A stretch of 64,000 bases of DNA from Arenicella chitinivorans (GCF_014651515.1 NZ_BMXA01000001.1:930001-994000), one strand, 5' to 3'; positions 25,774 to 36,294 are shown, numbered from the stretch's first letter. The notes: a model not told the origin generated them from the letters alone. Program-made: numbers and translations.

Positions 25774-27670
25774 TTTTCATTTTATCCGTCCAGAATGGTT
25801 GATGCTGAGTTTGCCGGTAATTATGGCTTACTGGTATGCAGGTCGACGCTCGCAACAAAGTCGTTGGCAACGGTATTTGCCGCCGATGGTGGTTAAGGCG
25901 CTGATGGTTACTGAAGCGAGCGTGTTGCCGGTGTGGTTTTCGCGTGCAGCTGGGTTTACCGGAGTACTGTTGGTGCTAGCTGCGGCGGGGCCAACGTTCA
26001 GTAAGCAAGCGGTGCCAACAATCGAGAATACGCAAGCCACCGTACTAATTCTTGATCTGTCGCCCTCCATGCTGGCGGAAGATCTGCTACCCAATCGTCT
26101 GGCGCGTGCGAGATTTAAAATCATTGATTTTTTACGCGCCCGAGTGGACGGGCAAACCGCCTTGGTGGCCTACGCCGGTGAGGCACACACGGTCAGCCCA
26201 CTCACCGACGACCCGGCGACAATACAAGCGTTGTTACCCGCATTGGAGCCGAGCTTAATGCCGGTATCAGGTAGCAATGTGGAGGCAGCGGTCCAGCTTG
26301 CGGTTCGTCTTTTGAAAGATGCTGGTCGCGTTGACGGCGACCTAGTGCTAATCACGGATGGCGTGGCCGAGTCTGCTGCAAAAACCATTCGCGATACCCT
26401 CGGTTCTCGATTCAGCTTATCGATACTCGGTGTAAGTGGTTCAGCGCCCGCACCGATACCACGCCCACAAGGTGGGTTTGTACAGGGCGCGAATGGCGAA
26501 ATCGTTTTGACTTCGATCGATGCCGGCTTCCTGCGGCAGCTGGCTAAGCAACATGGTGGTCAATTTCAGCGCATCACGGCTGACGACAAAGACATTAATA
26601 GCTTGGTGCGCGCCAGCTTGGCTGAACAACCGGACGCCGAAGCCACTGAGCGGGCTGTAGAATGGCATCAGTGGCAGGATCTTGGTCATTGGTTGGTGTT
26701 ATTGATTTTGCCGATCGTCTTATACTGTTTTCGACGCGGTTTGATTTACCTGTTGCCACTGATCCTGTGGATACAACCGGGAACCGTGCGTGCGGAGAAT
26801 GCCATTAGTTGGTGGAAAAATGCCGATCAGCGTGCTGCAGACGCGTATACGCGTTCCGATTACGCGATGGCGGCTGATATGTTCCAACGCTCAGACTGGG
26901 CTGCGATCGCTGAATACCGCGCCGGGAATTATGACAAAGCGGCTGAGCAGTTTGCCGGGTTGGCGTCTCAATTGGGAGTAGAGGCAATTTATAACCAGGC
27001 AAATGCACTGGCACTTAACGGCGACTATACGGCGGCATTGGAGGCCTACCAACGTGTGCTTGAAGCCGATCCTGAGCACGATGACGCGAAACATAATAAG
27101 CAAGTGATTGAGGAGCTGCTCGACCAACAAAGTCAGGACCAACAAAGTCAGGACCAACAAAGTCAGGACCAGCAAAGTCAGGACCAACAGAGTCAAGACC
27201 AACAGAGTCAAGACCAACAGAATCAAGACCAACAGAGTCAAGACCAACAGAGTCAAGACCAACAGAGTCAAGACCAACAGAGTCAAGACCAACAGAGTCA
27301 AGACCAACAGAGTCAAGACCAACAGAGTCAAGACCAACAGAGTCAAGACCAACAAGCCCAGGACCAACAAGCCCAGGACCAACAAGCCCAGGACCAACAA
27401 GCCCAGGACCAACAAGCCCAGGACCAACAAGCCCAGGACCAACAAGCCCAGGACCAACAAGCCCAGGACCAACAAGCCCAGGACCAATCAGTCGACTTAT
27501 CGAAACAGCCCACGGTGGAAAACCCGCTGAGCGAAAACAGTGAGCAATGGTTGCGCAGTATTCAGGACGACCCAAGTGGACTGCTGCGCCGCAAATTTCA
27601 ATACCAATCTCAATTACGTGCGCGCCAGCAACCGGATCGCCAACCAAAGAATAATGAACAGCGCTATTAA
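25763..27670 (+). CDS. vWA-TPR protein (BatB/BatC fusion type) with long DQQSQ/DQQAQ repeat
   Basis: A 635-residue protein. Membrane segments flank a vWA domain with MIDAS Asp98-Ser100-Ser102 (LDLSPSMLAEDLL) and LITDGVAESA; a second membrane region lies about residues 311-345. TPR-like units follow (DAYTRSDYAMAADMFQRSDW, IYNQANALALNGDYTAALEAY), then residues 454-573, which consist of 24 copies of DQQ[S/N/A]Q. The tail is charged. Vwa-TPR fusions with a Gln-rich linker are usual here, but this one is exceptionally long and regular. The start ATG overlaps the previous stop, and the end overlaps batD by 17 bases. Confidence 0.9.
   Translation: MLSDFHFIRPEWLMLSLPVIMAYWYAGRRSQQSRWQRYLPPMVVKALMVTEASVLPVWFSRAAGFTGVLLVLAAAGPTFSKQAVPTIENTQATVLILDLSPSMLAEDLLPNRLARARFKIIDFLRARVDGQTALVAYAGEAHTVSPLTDDPATIQALLPALEPSLMPVSGSNVEAAVQLAVRLLKDAGRVDGDLVLITDGVAESAAKTIRDTLGSRFSLSILGVSGSAPAPIPRPQGGFVQGANGEIVLTSIDAGFLRQLAKQHGGQFQRITADDKDINSLVRASLAEQPDAEATERAVEWHQWQDLGHWLVLLILPIVLYCFRRGLIYLLPLILWIQPGTVRAENAISWWKNADQRAADAYTRSDYAMAADMFQRSDWAAIAEYRAGNYDKAAEQFAGLASQLGVEAIYNQANALALNGDYTAALEAYQRVLEADPEHDDAKHNKQVIEELLDQQSQDQQSQDQQSQDQQSQDQQSQDQQSQDQQNQDQQSQDQQSQDQQSQDQQSQDQQSQDQQSQDQQSQDQQSQDQQAQDQQAQDQQAQDQQAQDQQAQDQQAQDQQAQDQQAQDQQAQDQSVDLSKQPTVENPLSENSEQWLRSIQDDPSGLLRRKFQYQSQLRARQQPDRQPKNNEQRY
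27122..27481 (+). repeat. 24 x 15-bp in-frame tandem repeat in the vWA-TPR gene
   Basis: The unit GACCAACAAAGTCAG encodes DQQSQ. There are three internally uniform blocks: units 1-4 (mostly CAA-AGT-CAG), units 5-15 (CAG-AGT-CAA, with one Asn variant at unit 7) and units 16-24 (CAA-GCC-CAG, Ala). The near-perfect DNA identity within each block shows recent expansion by slippage or unequal recombination. Because the unit is a multiple of three, copy-number change leaves the frame intact. Confidence 0.97.
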
Positions 27671-29405
27671 GTTACCCCACTTGACACGTCTTCTAATGCT
27701 ATGCACATTCGCCAGCTTTAGTGCATGGCCGCTTATTGGTGCGGCACAGTCTTTAGTTAGCACCGTGGATCGCAATGAACTAACCATCAACCAAACATTG
27801 CGTTTAACGGTCACTTACGACAACCAGGCTAATACCTCTGCGCTGGATACGGCAAAGCTGAGATCGGATTTTGACGTACTTGGCATCAGTCCTCAGACCA
27901 GTTCATCGACCACCATGGTGAATGGCGTTACGCAGAGTAGTGTGACAACGCGCTGGTCTATCGTGCTTGCACCGAAACGTGAGGGGCAGCTTACGATTCC
28001 CTCGTTCACGATTGGTACGGCAAAGAGTCAGCCAATCAGTATCAATGTTGTGAGCGCGGCGGCGAGCCAAGGTTCCGACGCAGTCACGCAGCCACTTGCT
28101 GTCAGCGTGTCGGTCGAACCCGAGCAAGTGTATGAAGAACAACAGGTCATTCTGACGGTGCAATTGGTAATCAGCCAGCGTCTCAATGATTTGGGTGGTT
28201 CACAGTTGGCAATCGAGGGCGGTGAGATCGTGCCGCTAGGCCAGCAAACGTTTCAGCAGCTCGATAACGGTATTGCGACACAGGTGGTTGAGCTGCGGTA
28301 CGCAATCTTTCCTGAAAAGGCCGGTGTTATCACCATTCCTGAACTCAAATACACCGGGCGTATGGGCGGCCGACGAAGTTTGTTTGACGCGTTCGGCATG
28401 AACGGCGAGCAGGTCATTGCGCGCAGCAAACCGGTCTCTATTGACGTGTTGCCACGTGTTGATAGACCCTCTGCGCAATGGTTGCCAGCCAAATCTGTGG
28501 TCTTGACAGAAGCGTGGTCAGGGTCGCTGGATGACTGGCAGGTCGGGCAGCCGTTGACTCGGACTGTGATGGTCAAGGCTGAGCAGCAACGCAGCGCCAG
28601 AGTGTCACCGTTGTCGCCCATGCCAAATGATGACGGATTCAAAGTTTATCAGGATCAGCCGCAACTGGATGACGAGACGTCGGATGAGGGGGTAACCGCC
28701 ACGCGAACCGAGTCAGCAGCGTTGGTGCCGTCACAGGCTGGTGAATTGATACTGCCCGAAGTCCGTCTGCCGTGGTTCAACACCACATCTGGTGTTTGGG
28801 AAGTAGCCGTTCTGCCGGCTAAATCGGTCAGGATTAAGTCTGGAACGCAGTCGGACGGTGAGTCTGCAAACGCAACTGGCGCTCAGACTGCTGATCCGAT
28901 TGAGGCTGAGCACGCACCATCCCAAGCCGGCTCGGCTGGTGTCTGGCCGCTTATCTCTGGCGTGCTGGCACTGATTGTCGCAGGCTTGATGTACAGGCTA
29001 ATTCAGTTGCAGCGAAAGGTGAGCGCACTACAACAGCACGAGGCCGGAAGTCCGTTGTCGCCACCACAAGCGGTGCACCTCTCAGAAGCTCAGGCTTGGA
29101 GTGCGTTACAGCAGCACCTCAGGCAACCCATTACTGCCACTACCCGCGAGGTATTACAGACCTGGTTGCGCAGCGCGCTTAAAGCGCCGGCCAGAGATAG
29201 TCTTGAGATGCTGGTGCAGCGCAGCGGTGATACCAACTTACAGTCTTTGGTCGAGGGAATCGATCGCGTGCTATTTCGCGATCAGGGCGAGGTCAACGCC
29301 GTTGACTTTGCCGACACCGTCTCCAAAGTGCGCACCGCACTGGTGTCTAAATCGCAGTGTCAAACGCAACGAGCTGGTGGCTTGCCACCGTTGTATCCTG
29401 AATAG
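27654..29405 (+). CDS. BatD-like protein, exported and membrane-anchored
   Basis: A 583-residue protein with a signal peptide (LLMLCTFASFSAWPLIGAAQS) and beta-sandwich repeats typical of BatD (SLVSTVDRNELTINQTLRLTV, RWSIVLAPKREGQLTIPSFTIG). A C-terminal membrane helix (GVWPLISGVLALIVAGLMY) precedes a cytoplasmic helical domain. BatD completes the aerotolerance operon and likely contacts the vWA proteins in the periplasm. The ATG at 27654 lies inside the previous gene, so translation is coupled. Confidence 0.88.
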   Translation: MNSAIKLPHLTRLLMLCTFASFSAWPLIGAAQSLVSTVDRNELTINQTLRLTVTYDNQANTSALDTAKLRSDFDVLGISPQTSSSTTMVNGVTQSSVTTRWSIVLAPKREGQLTIPSFTIGTAKSQPISINVVSAAASQGSDAVTQPLAVSVSVEPEQVYEEQQVILTVQLVISQRLNDLGGSQLAIEGGEIVPLGQQTFQQLDNGIATQVVELRYAIFPEKAGVITIPELKYTGRMGGRRSLFDAFGMNGEQVIARSKPVSIDVLPRVDRPSAQWLPAKSVVLTEAWSGSLDDWQVGQPLTRTVMVKAEQQRSARVSPLSPMPNDDGFKVYQDQPQLDDETSDEGVTATRTESAALVPSQAGELILPEVRLPWFNTTSGVWEVAVLPAKSVRIKSGTQSDGESANATGAQTADPIEAEHAPSQAGSAGVWPLISGVLALIVAGLMYRLIQLQRKVSALQQHEAGSPLSPPQAVHLSEAQAWSALQQHLRQPITATTREVLQTWLRSALKAPARDSLEMLVQRSGDTNLQSLVEGIDRVLFRDQGEVNAVDFADTVSKVRTALVSKSQCQTQRAGGLPPLYPE

Positions 29406-29438
29406 ATGCGTCGCGAAGGCGACTCGCGAGAGAGCGAA

Positions 29439-30932
29439 ATGATGAACACCACACGTATCAGTATTGGATTGGCCTTACTTGTTTCGCTGGTGATTTGGGG
29501 GTTGCGGCCTGACCCAACTGGCACGCACTACGGTTTGTGGTCGTTGTTACCCAGTGTGGTGACTATTGGCATTTGTTTTTTAACGCGCAACGTGTTGTTG
29601 GCCCTACTACTCGGGGTCGCGACGGGCGGCTTGGTGAGCGGACAACTCAATATTATTGATGCATTTCTGGTGCCAAGCCTCGGTAGCGAGAAGTACGCGC
29701 AGATTCTGCTGGTTTACCTTTGGGCTTTAGGAGGCTTGCTGGGTTTGTGGAATCGCAACGGTGGCGCTCGCCACTTTGCCGAGACGTTGGCCACGCGGCT
29801 GGTTAAGTCGCGCATTTCGGCTAAGGTGTTTGCCTGGAGCATGGGCGTGTTTTTTCATCAAGGCGGTACAATCAGTACCGTGCTGGCTGGGACCACGGTT
29901 AAACCGGTGGCCGACAAGCACGGCGTAGCGCATGAAGAGCTGGCTTATATTGTCGATTCTACGGCGTCTCCAGTCGCCACCTTGATTCCGTTTAATGTTT
30001 GGCCAGTGTACGTGGCCGGCCTGATTACCATTGCGCCTTTATCCACAATTGTGCCCAACGAAGAAGTGGCGATTGGTCTGTTCTTAGCCGCAATCCCATT
30101 CAATTTTTACGCCATGTTTGCCGTTTCGATGACCTTCTTATTCGCCATCGACCGTCTGCCATTATTCGGCACACCAATGAAAAGCGTGGTGCAGCGAATC
30201 CAGGTTAGTGGTGAACTGGACGCGCCGAACGCGAACCCCATGGCTGCCAAAGAATTGACGGCGTCGCAGGTACCGCAGGGTTATCAACCCTCCGTGTTGG
30301 ATTTTCTGGTACCGATTGGCGTGCTGTTGGGGTTTTGTATAATTCCTATTGTGCTGGGCAAGTCACCCTTGGTGTTCGAGGGCTTCGGCATGGCTGTGAT
30401 GGCGGCGTGTTTGACCAGTGTGTTGCGGGGCATGTCGATTCAGACGGCATTTGAGGCGATGGTGACCGGCATCAAAGGCGTGACGATTGGTGCGCTGGTA
30501 TTGGGCTTGGCGGTGACTTTGGCTGACGTATCCGAATCGTTGGGGACTGCCGAATTCGTGATAGATATCGCAGCCGGTGTGCTCAGTGGTATGCCGTATA
30601 TTCTTCCCAGTGTGTTGCTACTGATTTGCATGATCGTGGCGTTTTCCATCGGCTCGTCTTGGGGAACTTACGCCGTGGTGTTCCCGATTGCGTTGCCTTT
30701 GGCTTGGGCTGTTGCCCCCGAGATGACCTACTTGCTGCTGTGTTTTGGCGCGATATTGGGTGGTGCGGTCTTCGGAGACCAGTGTTCGCCGGTATCGGAT
30801 ACCACGATACTGTCGGCGCTGGCGTGTGGCTCCGATTTGATGGATCACGTTAATACGCAGTTACCACTCGCATTGATTGCGGCCACACTCGCTGGCATTA
30901 CGTATCTGGTGGTTAGTTTGCTCGTGTTGTGA
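29439..30932 (+). CDS. NhaC-family Na+/H+ antiporter
   Basis: A 497-residue membrane protein with about 11-12 helices. Motifs include GVFFHQGGTISTVLAGTTVKP, AYIVDSTASPVATLIPFNVW, and near the C-terminus FSIGSSWGTYAVVFPIALPL and GAVFGDQCSPVSDTTILSAL, which are hallmarks of the NhaC group. It exchanges sodium (or a related solute) for protons, as expected in a marine bacterium. An ATG directly after the batD stop (29406) is possible, but 29439 has a better purine-rich upstream region and a hydrophobic start. Confidence 0.88.
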   Translation: MMNTTRISIGLALLVSLVIWGLRPDPTGTHYGLWSLLPSVVTIGICFLTRNVLLALLLGVATGGLVSGQLNIIDAFLVPSLGSEKYAQILLVYLWALGGLLGLWNRNGGARHFAETLATRLVKSRISAKVFAWSMGVFFHQGGTISTVLAGTTVKPVADKHGVAHEELAYIVDSTASPVATLIPFNVWPVYVAGLITIAPLSTIVPNEEVAIGLFLAAIPFNFYAMFAVSMTFLFAIDRLPLFGTPMKSVVQRIQVSGELDAPNANPMAAKELTASQVPQGYQPSVLDFLVPIGVLLGFCIIPIVLGKSPLVFEGFGMAVMAACLTSVLRGMSIQTAFEAMVTGIKGVTIGALVLGLAVTLADVSESLGTAEFVIDIAAGVLSGMPYILPSVLLLICMIVAFSIGSSWGTYAVVFPIALPLAWAVAPEMTYLLLCFGAILGGAVFGDQCSPVSDTTILSALACGSDLMDHVNTQLPLALIAATLAGITYLVVSLLVL

Positions 30933-31048
30933 TTTCCGATTGTGCGCGTGCTTCTAAAACCGCCTGTCTGGCACGTGATCGCGGATTGGGTTATGGTGCC
31001 CAGTGTCACTGTTAGACGCCGCCCCATATCAATTCTCAATTCCGGTAA

Positions 31049-33487
31049 ATGACCATGCAAAGACCTGTGTTTCATTTTGTGTTGCTCGCGCTGATTTCAC
31101 TGGCGTGCTTGTCCATCAATCCACTCAGCGCGGCCACCACCTCGCTCAAATCCGATCAACTGCAACCCGGTTTTTTTGGACTGCTATTGGATCGATCAAG
31201 CGGTAAGCTGTATTTGCAGGTGAGCAACCTAGATGCCGAGTTTATTTATCAAACCAGCCTGCCAAATGGCCTTGGCTCGAATGATGTCGGTCTGGATCGA
31301 GGGCAGTTAAGCGACACGCGATTGGTTAAATTTGAACGCTTCGGCAACAAGCTGTTGTTGCGACAGCTCCCAACGCGTTACCGAGCACATACGAATAACA
31401 TGATGGAAGTGGCGTCGATTGAAGAGGCATTCGCGTCATCCGTCCTGTGGGGGTTCGAGATCGTGGAGCAGGGCACCAATTCCGTGTTGGTGGATGCCAC
31501 TGAGTTCGCTTTACAAGACATTCACGGCGTTGGTCGGATTTTGCAACAGCAACAACAGGGCAAAGGCTATAAAGTTGACCCCGCGCGCTCTGCGGTGGAC
31601 CCAAGCCGAACTGCAAGTTTTCCGGATAACACCGAAATTCAGTCACTGATTACGCTCGTTGGCTCCGAACCGGGTCAGTATGTTCGAGACACGGTGCCTG
31701 AGCCCACCGCTATTAGCCTCAAAATGCGCCATAGCTTCGTACGACTCCCTGACGATGGGTATCAGCCGCGAGCCTATTTACCCAAGAGTGGGTATTGGAC
31801 GACGCAGTTTATGGACTATGCGCAGCCGATCAACGAACCCATTACACAGCGCTACATAGGCCGACACCGCTTGCAGAAGGTGAATCCCGGGCCAGGTAAA
31901 AGTCCGGTGCGTGAACCGATTGTCTATTACCTTGATCCAGGCGTACCAGAGCCAGTTCGTTCTGCGTTGCTTGATGGTGCTCGCTGGTGGCAAGCCGCGT
32001 TCGACGAGCTAGGCTTTGAGAATGGCTACCAGGTCAAAATGTTGCCTGCCGACGCGGACCCCATGGACGTACGCTATAACGTGATTCAATGGGTGCACCG
32101 TGCGACGCGGGGTTGGTCATATGGTTCTAGCGTGGCCGATCCGCGCACTGGTGAGATCATCAAAGGGCATGTTACGCTGGGCTCACTCAGGGTTCGGCAG
32201 GACTACTTACTGGCGCAGGGCATGATGGCTCCATTTGCAGAGTCAGAAGATGATAGCGCGTTGATGGCGTTGGCGCTGGCCCGCATCCGTCAATTATCGG
32301 CACACGAAGTCGGGCATACACTCGGCCTATTGCACAATTTTGCTGCCAGCACCTATGGGCGTGAGTCGGTCATGGATTATCCACACCCAGTGTTTGAACT
32401 GGATGGTGATCGTGTGGTGGCGCCGAACGCTTATGGTGTCGGCATCGGAGAATGGGACAAAGCTGCGATTGCTTACGGGTATCAGGAGTTCGCTGCTGAC
32501 TCGGGCGCGTTGATGCGCGGTGAGGCGGAAGTCAACGCTCTGGAAGCGCTGTTGGTGGCAACTGATAATCGCGGTCTTGTTTACATTAATGATCAAGATG
32601 CTCGCAGCCCAGGTAGCCCGCATGTTCGGGCCAGTCTGTGGGACAACGGTGCCGATCCGGTTGCCGAACTAGCACGGATGTATCAGGTGCGCAGGCAGGC
32701 ACTCTTACGCTTTGGTGCGGCGAATCTCAAAGTGGGCAGCCCGTGGTCTGACCTCGAGGAAATTCTGGTGCCGGTGTTCTACTCGCATCGATATCAACTC
32801 ACTGCGGCTGCCAAGGCGATCGGTGGATGGGATTACGACTACGCACGCAAGGGCGACCCTGGCGCAATTGATCAACCAAAGTTAGTGGCGGTCGATGCCA
32901 CGCAGCAACGGTTGGCCATGCAAACCATTCTTGAATCGTTGACGCCGTCGTTTTTGACCTTGCCTGCATCCGTACGCGGATTGATGGTGCCGAAGGCGGC
33001 GGAATATGCGCGCAGCCGCGAGTCCATAAGCGGTCAAACCGGTGTCAGTTTTGATTTTGTTGCATTAGCCTCTAAAAGCGCACAACACAGTCTGGCCATG
33101 CTACTACACCCGGAACGCTTGATGCGATTGCAACAACAACATGCTATTAACCCAAGCATGCCATCCGTCTCCGAACTTGGGCAGGAAATCCACCGACGTG
33201 TTATCAATCTGTCGACAAGCGGCTTAGATGCAACCGTGCATGAATCCGTGGTTGATCTGGTGTACACAAATTACCTGAATTTATTGCACAGTGCTGACGT
33301 TCCTGTCACGTTGAAATCGGCATTAATTTCCATAATTGATAATGAAATCAAATATTTAAAGGCTAAATTAAAACGAAATAATGATCCAGTTTTGCGTTAC
33401 CAACTGGCTCGTCTTGAAGCTGCGGACCCGGCTTCTACACGTCCATCGTTGGCGGTGCCAACGATGCCGCCCGGGTCGCCGATTTAA
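31049..33487 (+). CDS. Secreted zinc-dependent metalloprotease (DUF5117/DUF4953 type)
   Basis: An 812-residue protein with a signal peptide (FVLLALISLACLSINPLSAA). The N-terminal DUF5117-like region contains GFFGLLLDRSSGKLYLQVSN. The metzincin-type zinc site HEVGHTLGLLH has His419, His423 and His429, and is followed by a Met-turn candidate SVMDYPHP. The C-terminal helical DUF4953 part includes YYSHRYQLTAAAKAIGGWDY-like residues. Members are large exported proteases of unknown substrate, common in marine gammaproteobacteria and Bacteroidota. A bidirectional hairpin follows. Confidence 0.9.
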   Translation: MTMQRPVFHFVLLALISLACLSINPLSAATTSLKSDQLQPGFFGLLLDRSSGKLYLQVSNLDAEFIYQTSLPNGLGSNDVGLDRGQLSDTRLVKFERFGNKLLLRQLPTRYRAHTNNMMEVASIEEAFASSVLWGFEIVEQGTNSVLVDATEFALQDIHGVGRILQQQQQGKGYKVDPARSAVDPSRTASFPDNTEIQSLITLVGSEPGQYVRDTVPEPTAISLKMRHSFVRLPDDGYQPRAYLPKSGYWTTQFMDYAQPINEPITQRYIGRHRLQKVNPGPGKSPVREPIVYYLDPGVPEPVRSALLDGARWWQAAFDELGFENGYQVKMLPADADPMDVRYNVIQWVHRATRGWSYGSSVADPRTGEIIKGHVTLGSLRVRQDYLLAQGMMAPFAESEDDSALMALALARIRQLSAHEVGHTLGLLHNFAASTYGRESVMDYPHPVFELDGDRVVAPNAYGVGIGEWDKAAIAYGYQEFAADSGALMRGEAEVNALEALLVATDNRGLVYINDQDARSPGSPHVRASLWDNGADPVAELARMYQVRRQALLRFGAANLKVGSPWSDLEEILVPVFYSHRYQLTAAAKAIGGWDYDYARKGDPGAIDQPKLVAVDATQQRLAMQTILESLTPSFLTLPASVRGLMVPKAAEYARSRESISGQTGVSFDFVALASKSAQHSLAMLLHPERLMRLQQQHAINPSMPSVSELGQEIHRRVINLSTSGLDATVHESVVDLVYTNYLNLLHSADVPVTLKSALISIIDNEIKYLKAKLKRNNDPVLRYQLARLEAADPASTRPSLAVPTMPPGSPI

Positions 33488-33493
33488 TGGTTT

Positions 33494-33528
33494 AGACACT
33501 CTGAGGGTCGCGAGCGCTCAGAGTGTCT
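33494..33528. terminator. Hairpin between converging genes
   Basis: AGACACTCTGAG (33494-33505) pairs perfectly with CTCAGAGTGTCT (33517-33528) around an 11-base loop. It sits between the converging metalloprotease and molybdenum hydroxylase genes and probably ends both transcripts, although a T-run is missing. Confidence 0.6.
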
Positions 33529-33535
33529 GAGGACG

Positions 33536-35815
33536 CTAAACTTGTAAGGTCTTTTTTACTGGTAAGTCGCGTATACGTGTGCCAGACGCATGGAAAATCG
33601 CATTCACGATACTCGGGCAAATAGGCGGTAATCCCGGTTCGCCAACGCCGCCAGGGGCTTTGTCTGAAGGTAGAATGTGCACATGTAGCGGTGGCGTTTT
33701 GTTGATTCTGGTGACTGGGTAATCGTAAAAATTATTCTGTACGATTTTTCCATCTTTGACGGTGATCTCGCTTTCCAGCGTCATCGATAACGCCATGATC
33801 ATTGCGCCTTCCATCTGAGAGACGACGCGATCAGGGGTTACCACCAGTCCACAATCAATTGCCGTGTGCATTTCTAAAACTGTGACTTTGCCGTCGCGTA
33901 CTTCTACTTTGGTGGCGGCCGCAGCGTACGAGTTGAAACTCGCCGCGAGGCTGATACCCCAGCCCTGACCGCTTGGTAGCGTTTGATCCGCCTTACTTTT
34001 GCTGACCACTTCGTTGAGTACGGCCTTAAACCGAGCAATGTCCAGCAAGTGATCAGCGCTCTCGTTTCCGTAATGCGTGTAGTCTTTAAAACCTTCGAGA
34101 CGCGGATCGAACAGTCGATCCTTGCCGAGCAGTTTTAGCCACATACTGTGAGTGCTGACGCCAGCCTTGGTGGCCAGTTCATCGACAAAACAACCGAGCC
34201 CGAACGCATTATTAATGTTGCCAACTGCACGCAGCCAACCAATGCGCACATGCGTATCCACACCGGGGTTTTCGAATTGCATGTGCGGTATGTCAAATGG
34301 TACATCTGCAAAACCTAAGGACAGTGATGTCGCATCTAAGTGCTGGGCGCTGTCGTCGAAAATCCAGGCGATCGGCGGCGAAGCCACACGCTGCAGCCAA
34401 TGTTCACAGCCGCCATCTGTGGTTAATTCCGCTTTAAAATAATTGGCCGCGATGGCGTGGTAGAAGCCATGTTTGACATCGTCTTCACGACTCCAGATAA
34501 CTTTTACCGGTTTGCCAGAGGCCTTCGCCAGCTCGACAGCTTCCAGGGTGAAGTCGTTTTTACCTTTGCGCCCAAAAGCGCCGCCCATCAGTGTGTTGTG
34601 GAGCGTAACTTTGTCTGCGTCTTTGGTCGGATCGAGCCCCAATTCTTCTAACACCAACCCTTTGCCCCACTGCGGGGTTTGGGTGCCACTCCACACCGTG
34701 CAGCTGCCGTCTTGGTTAATCATTGCCGTTGCGGCAGGCGTTTCCATCGACATGTGGTGGTGGTAAGGAAAGGTGTAGCACGCTTCGACTGTGCGTTGTG
34801 GATCAAACTCGTGCTGGTAAAGGTTCTTGCCTTCCGAGCGCACGGCTTTGCCTTGATTCTTGACTTTGTCGATCAACAATTGTTTGTAGGTTTCGGAGTC
34901 GTGCGCCCCGTTGTCGCCATCCTCCCAGCTTATCTTAAGCCGTTTACGACCTTCGATTGCTGCCCATGTATTGGTCGCTAACACAGCGACACCGGAAACC
35001 GGATTGACATTGACGGGAAAACGACGCTGTTTCAGTTGAATCACGTCCACGACACCGCGCACACTCTTAGCATCGCTAGCATCCAGTGTTTTGACTTTTC
35101 CTCCGACGACGGGAGGTCGCTCGATACTGGCAATCAGCATGCCAGGAAGTTGTAAATCCTGGGCATACGTGGCCTGACCCGTCACAATTTTTCGCAAGCC
35201 TTGTAAGGGCACATCTTTGCCCACAATTTTGAACTCGGAGGTCGACTTTAGAACCAGTTTGTCTGCTTTTGGGATTGGACGTTTCGTCGCGTCAGCGGCT
35301 AATTCACCAAAGCCGAATGTGGCGCCGTTCATCATGTTGTGTACCTGATGATTGTTGGCCTTTACGTTCGCCACATCAACCTGCCAACGGTCCGCAGCGG
35401 CTTGTTCCAGCATGACACGCGCAACGGCGCCCATCTGGCGGATCTGGGTGATAAAGCGACGGATCGAGGCAGAACCGCCGGTACTTTGGTTGCCGTAAGC
35501 TGGGTCCGCTTTGCCCAGCACGGCATTCACTTGATCCCAGCTCGCTTCCAGTTCGTCAGCAATCAGTTGAGGTACGCTGGTCAAAATGCCTTGCCCCATT
35601 TCCGCACGATGACAGATGATGTCGACTTTACCAGATTGATCAATACTGACAAAGGCACCAAGCTGATGGTGTGCTGACTCGGGTGGCGTAGCGACCGCAT
35701 CCCCATTGGCGGCGAATATTGGTGCGCTTGGCGTGGTGGACAGCATCAATACGCCACCGGCACGCCCGGTTAAGCTCAGAAATTCACGACGACTCAATTT
35801 ATTGAAATGACTCAT
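33536..35815 (-). CDS. Molybdopterin-binding large subunit of aldehyde/xanthine-type oxidoreductase (IorB-like)
   Basis: A 759-residue protein with a Tat signal ([14 protein letters not shown]), so it is exported folded. Molybdenum-cofactor motifs include [43 protein letters not shown], and the C-terminal [20 protein letters not shown] with the presumed catalytic Glu. This resembles isoquinoline 1-oxidoreductase beta and periplasmic aldehyde dehydrogenases. It overlaps the upstream 2Fe-2S subunit gene by 4 bases. No cytochrome or FAD subunit is present, so electrons leave by an unknown partner. The substrate is unknown. Confidence 0.9.
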   Translation of the reverse strand: MSHFNKLSRREFLSLTGRAGGVLMLSTTPSAPIFAANGDAVATPPESAHHQLGAFVSIDQSGKVDIICHRAEMGQGILTSVPQLIADELEASWDQVNAVLGKADPAYGNQSTGGSASIRRFITQIRQMGAVARVMLEQAAADRWQVDVANVKANNHQVHNMMNGATFGFGELAADATKRPIPKADKLVLKSTSEFKIVGKDVPLQGLRKIVTGQATYAQDLQLPGMLIASIERPPVVGGKVKTLDASDAKSVRGVVDVIQLKQRRFPVNVNPVSGVAVLATNTWAAIEGRKRLKISWEDGDNGAHDSETYKQLLIDKVKNQGKAVRSEGKNLYQHEFDPQRTVEACYTFPYHHHMSMETPAATAMINQDGSCTVWSGTQTPQWGKGLVLEELGLDPTKDADKVTLHNTLMGGAFGRKGKNDFTLEAVELAKASGKPVKVIWSREDDVKHGFYHAIAANYFKAELTTDGGCEHWLQRVASPPIAWIFDDSAQHLDATSLSLGFADVPFDIPHMQFENPGVDTHVRIGWLRAVGNINNAFGLGCFVDELATKAGVSTHSMWLKLLGKDRLFDPRLEGFKDYTHYGNESADHLLDIARFKAVLNEVVSKSKADQTLPSGQGWGISLAASFNSYAAAATKVEVRDGKVTVLEMHTAIDCGLVVTPDRVVSQMEGAMIMALSMTLESEITVKDGKIVQNNFYDYPVTRINKTPPLHVHILPSDKAPGGVGEPGLPPICPSIVNAIFHASGTRIRDLPVKKTLQV

Positions 35816-36294
35816 GATTTCACCGCCTTATCGTGTTCGCGCATGGTCTTGCCAGCATCCTTGATGGCTTTGCGAATCCGTGGATACGTGCCACAGCGAC
35901 AAATGTTACCCTGCATGGCGGTGTTGATGTCGTCGTCATTTGGGTTTGGATTGTTTTTTAACAGCGCGACCGCACTCATCATTTGACCGCTTTGACAGTA
36001 ACCACATTGCGGCACCTTGTGCTCGATCCAAGCCGACTGTACGGGATGCAGTACGCCGTCGGTGGCTAAGCCCTCGATGGTTGTTAGATGCTTGTTGGTC
36101 GCAGCGGATACGGGTGTGACGCAGGCGCGGATGGGTTGGCCGTCAAGGTGTATGGTGCACGCACCGCATAAGCCCATGCCGCACCCAAACTTGGTGCCGG
36201 TGAGCTGAGCAATATCACGTATCGCGTACAAGAGTGGCATAGCTGGGTCTGCGTCGAGCGTTAATTCCTGTCCATTTAGGGTAAGCGTTACCAT
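35812..36294 (-). CDS. (2Fe-2S) small subunit of the molybdenum hydroxylase (IorA-like)
   Basis: A 160-residue ferredoxin-like subunit. The N-terminal [2Fe-2S] cluster is held by Cys38, Cys43, Cys46 and Cys58 ([15 protein letters not shown]), and the helical C-terminal domain binds the second cluster with Cys97, Cys100, Cys132 and Cys134 ([19 protein letters not shown]). It passes electrons from the molybdenum site of the following gene product. No signal of its own is seen, so it is expected to be carried out with the Tat-bearing partner. GGAG precedes the ATG. Confidence 0.94.
   Translation of the reverse strand: MVTLTLNGQELTLDADPAMPLLYAIRDIAQLTGTKFGCGMGLCGACTIHLDGQPIRACVTPVSAATNKHLTTIEGLATDGVLHPVQSAWIEHKVPQCGYCQSGQMMSAVALLKNNPNPNDDDINTAMQGNICRCGTYPRIRKAIKDAGKTMREHDKAVKS

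Noticed and set aside
26891-27647. Long open frames opposite and alongside the 15-bp repeat
   Set aside because: They arise because the repeat unit is a multiple of three without stops; the peptides are simple LVLGL or GLDSVG arrays and lie inside the vWA-TPR gene.
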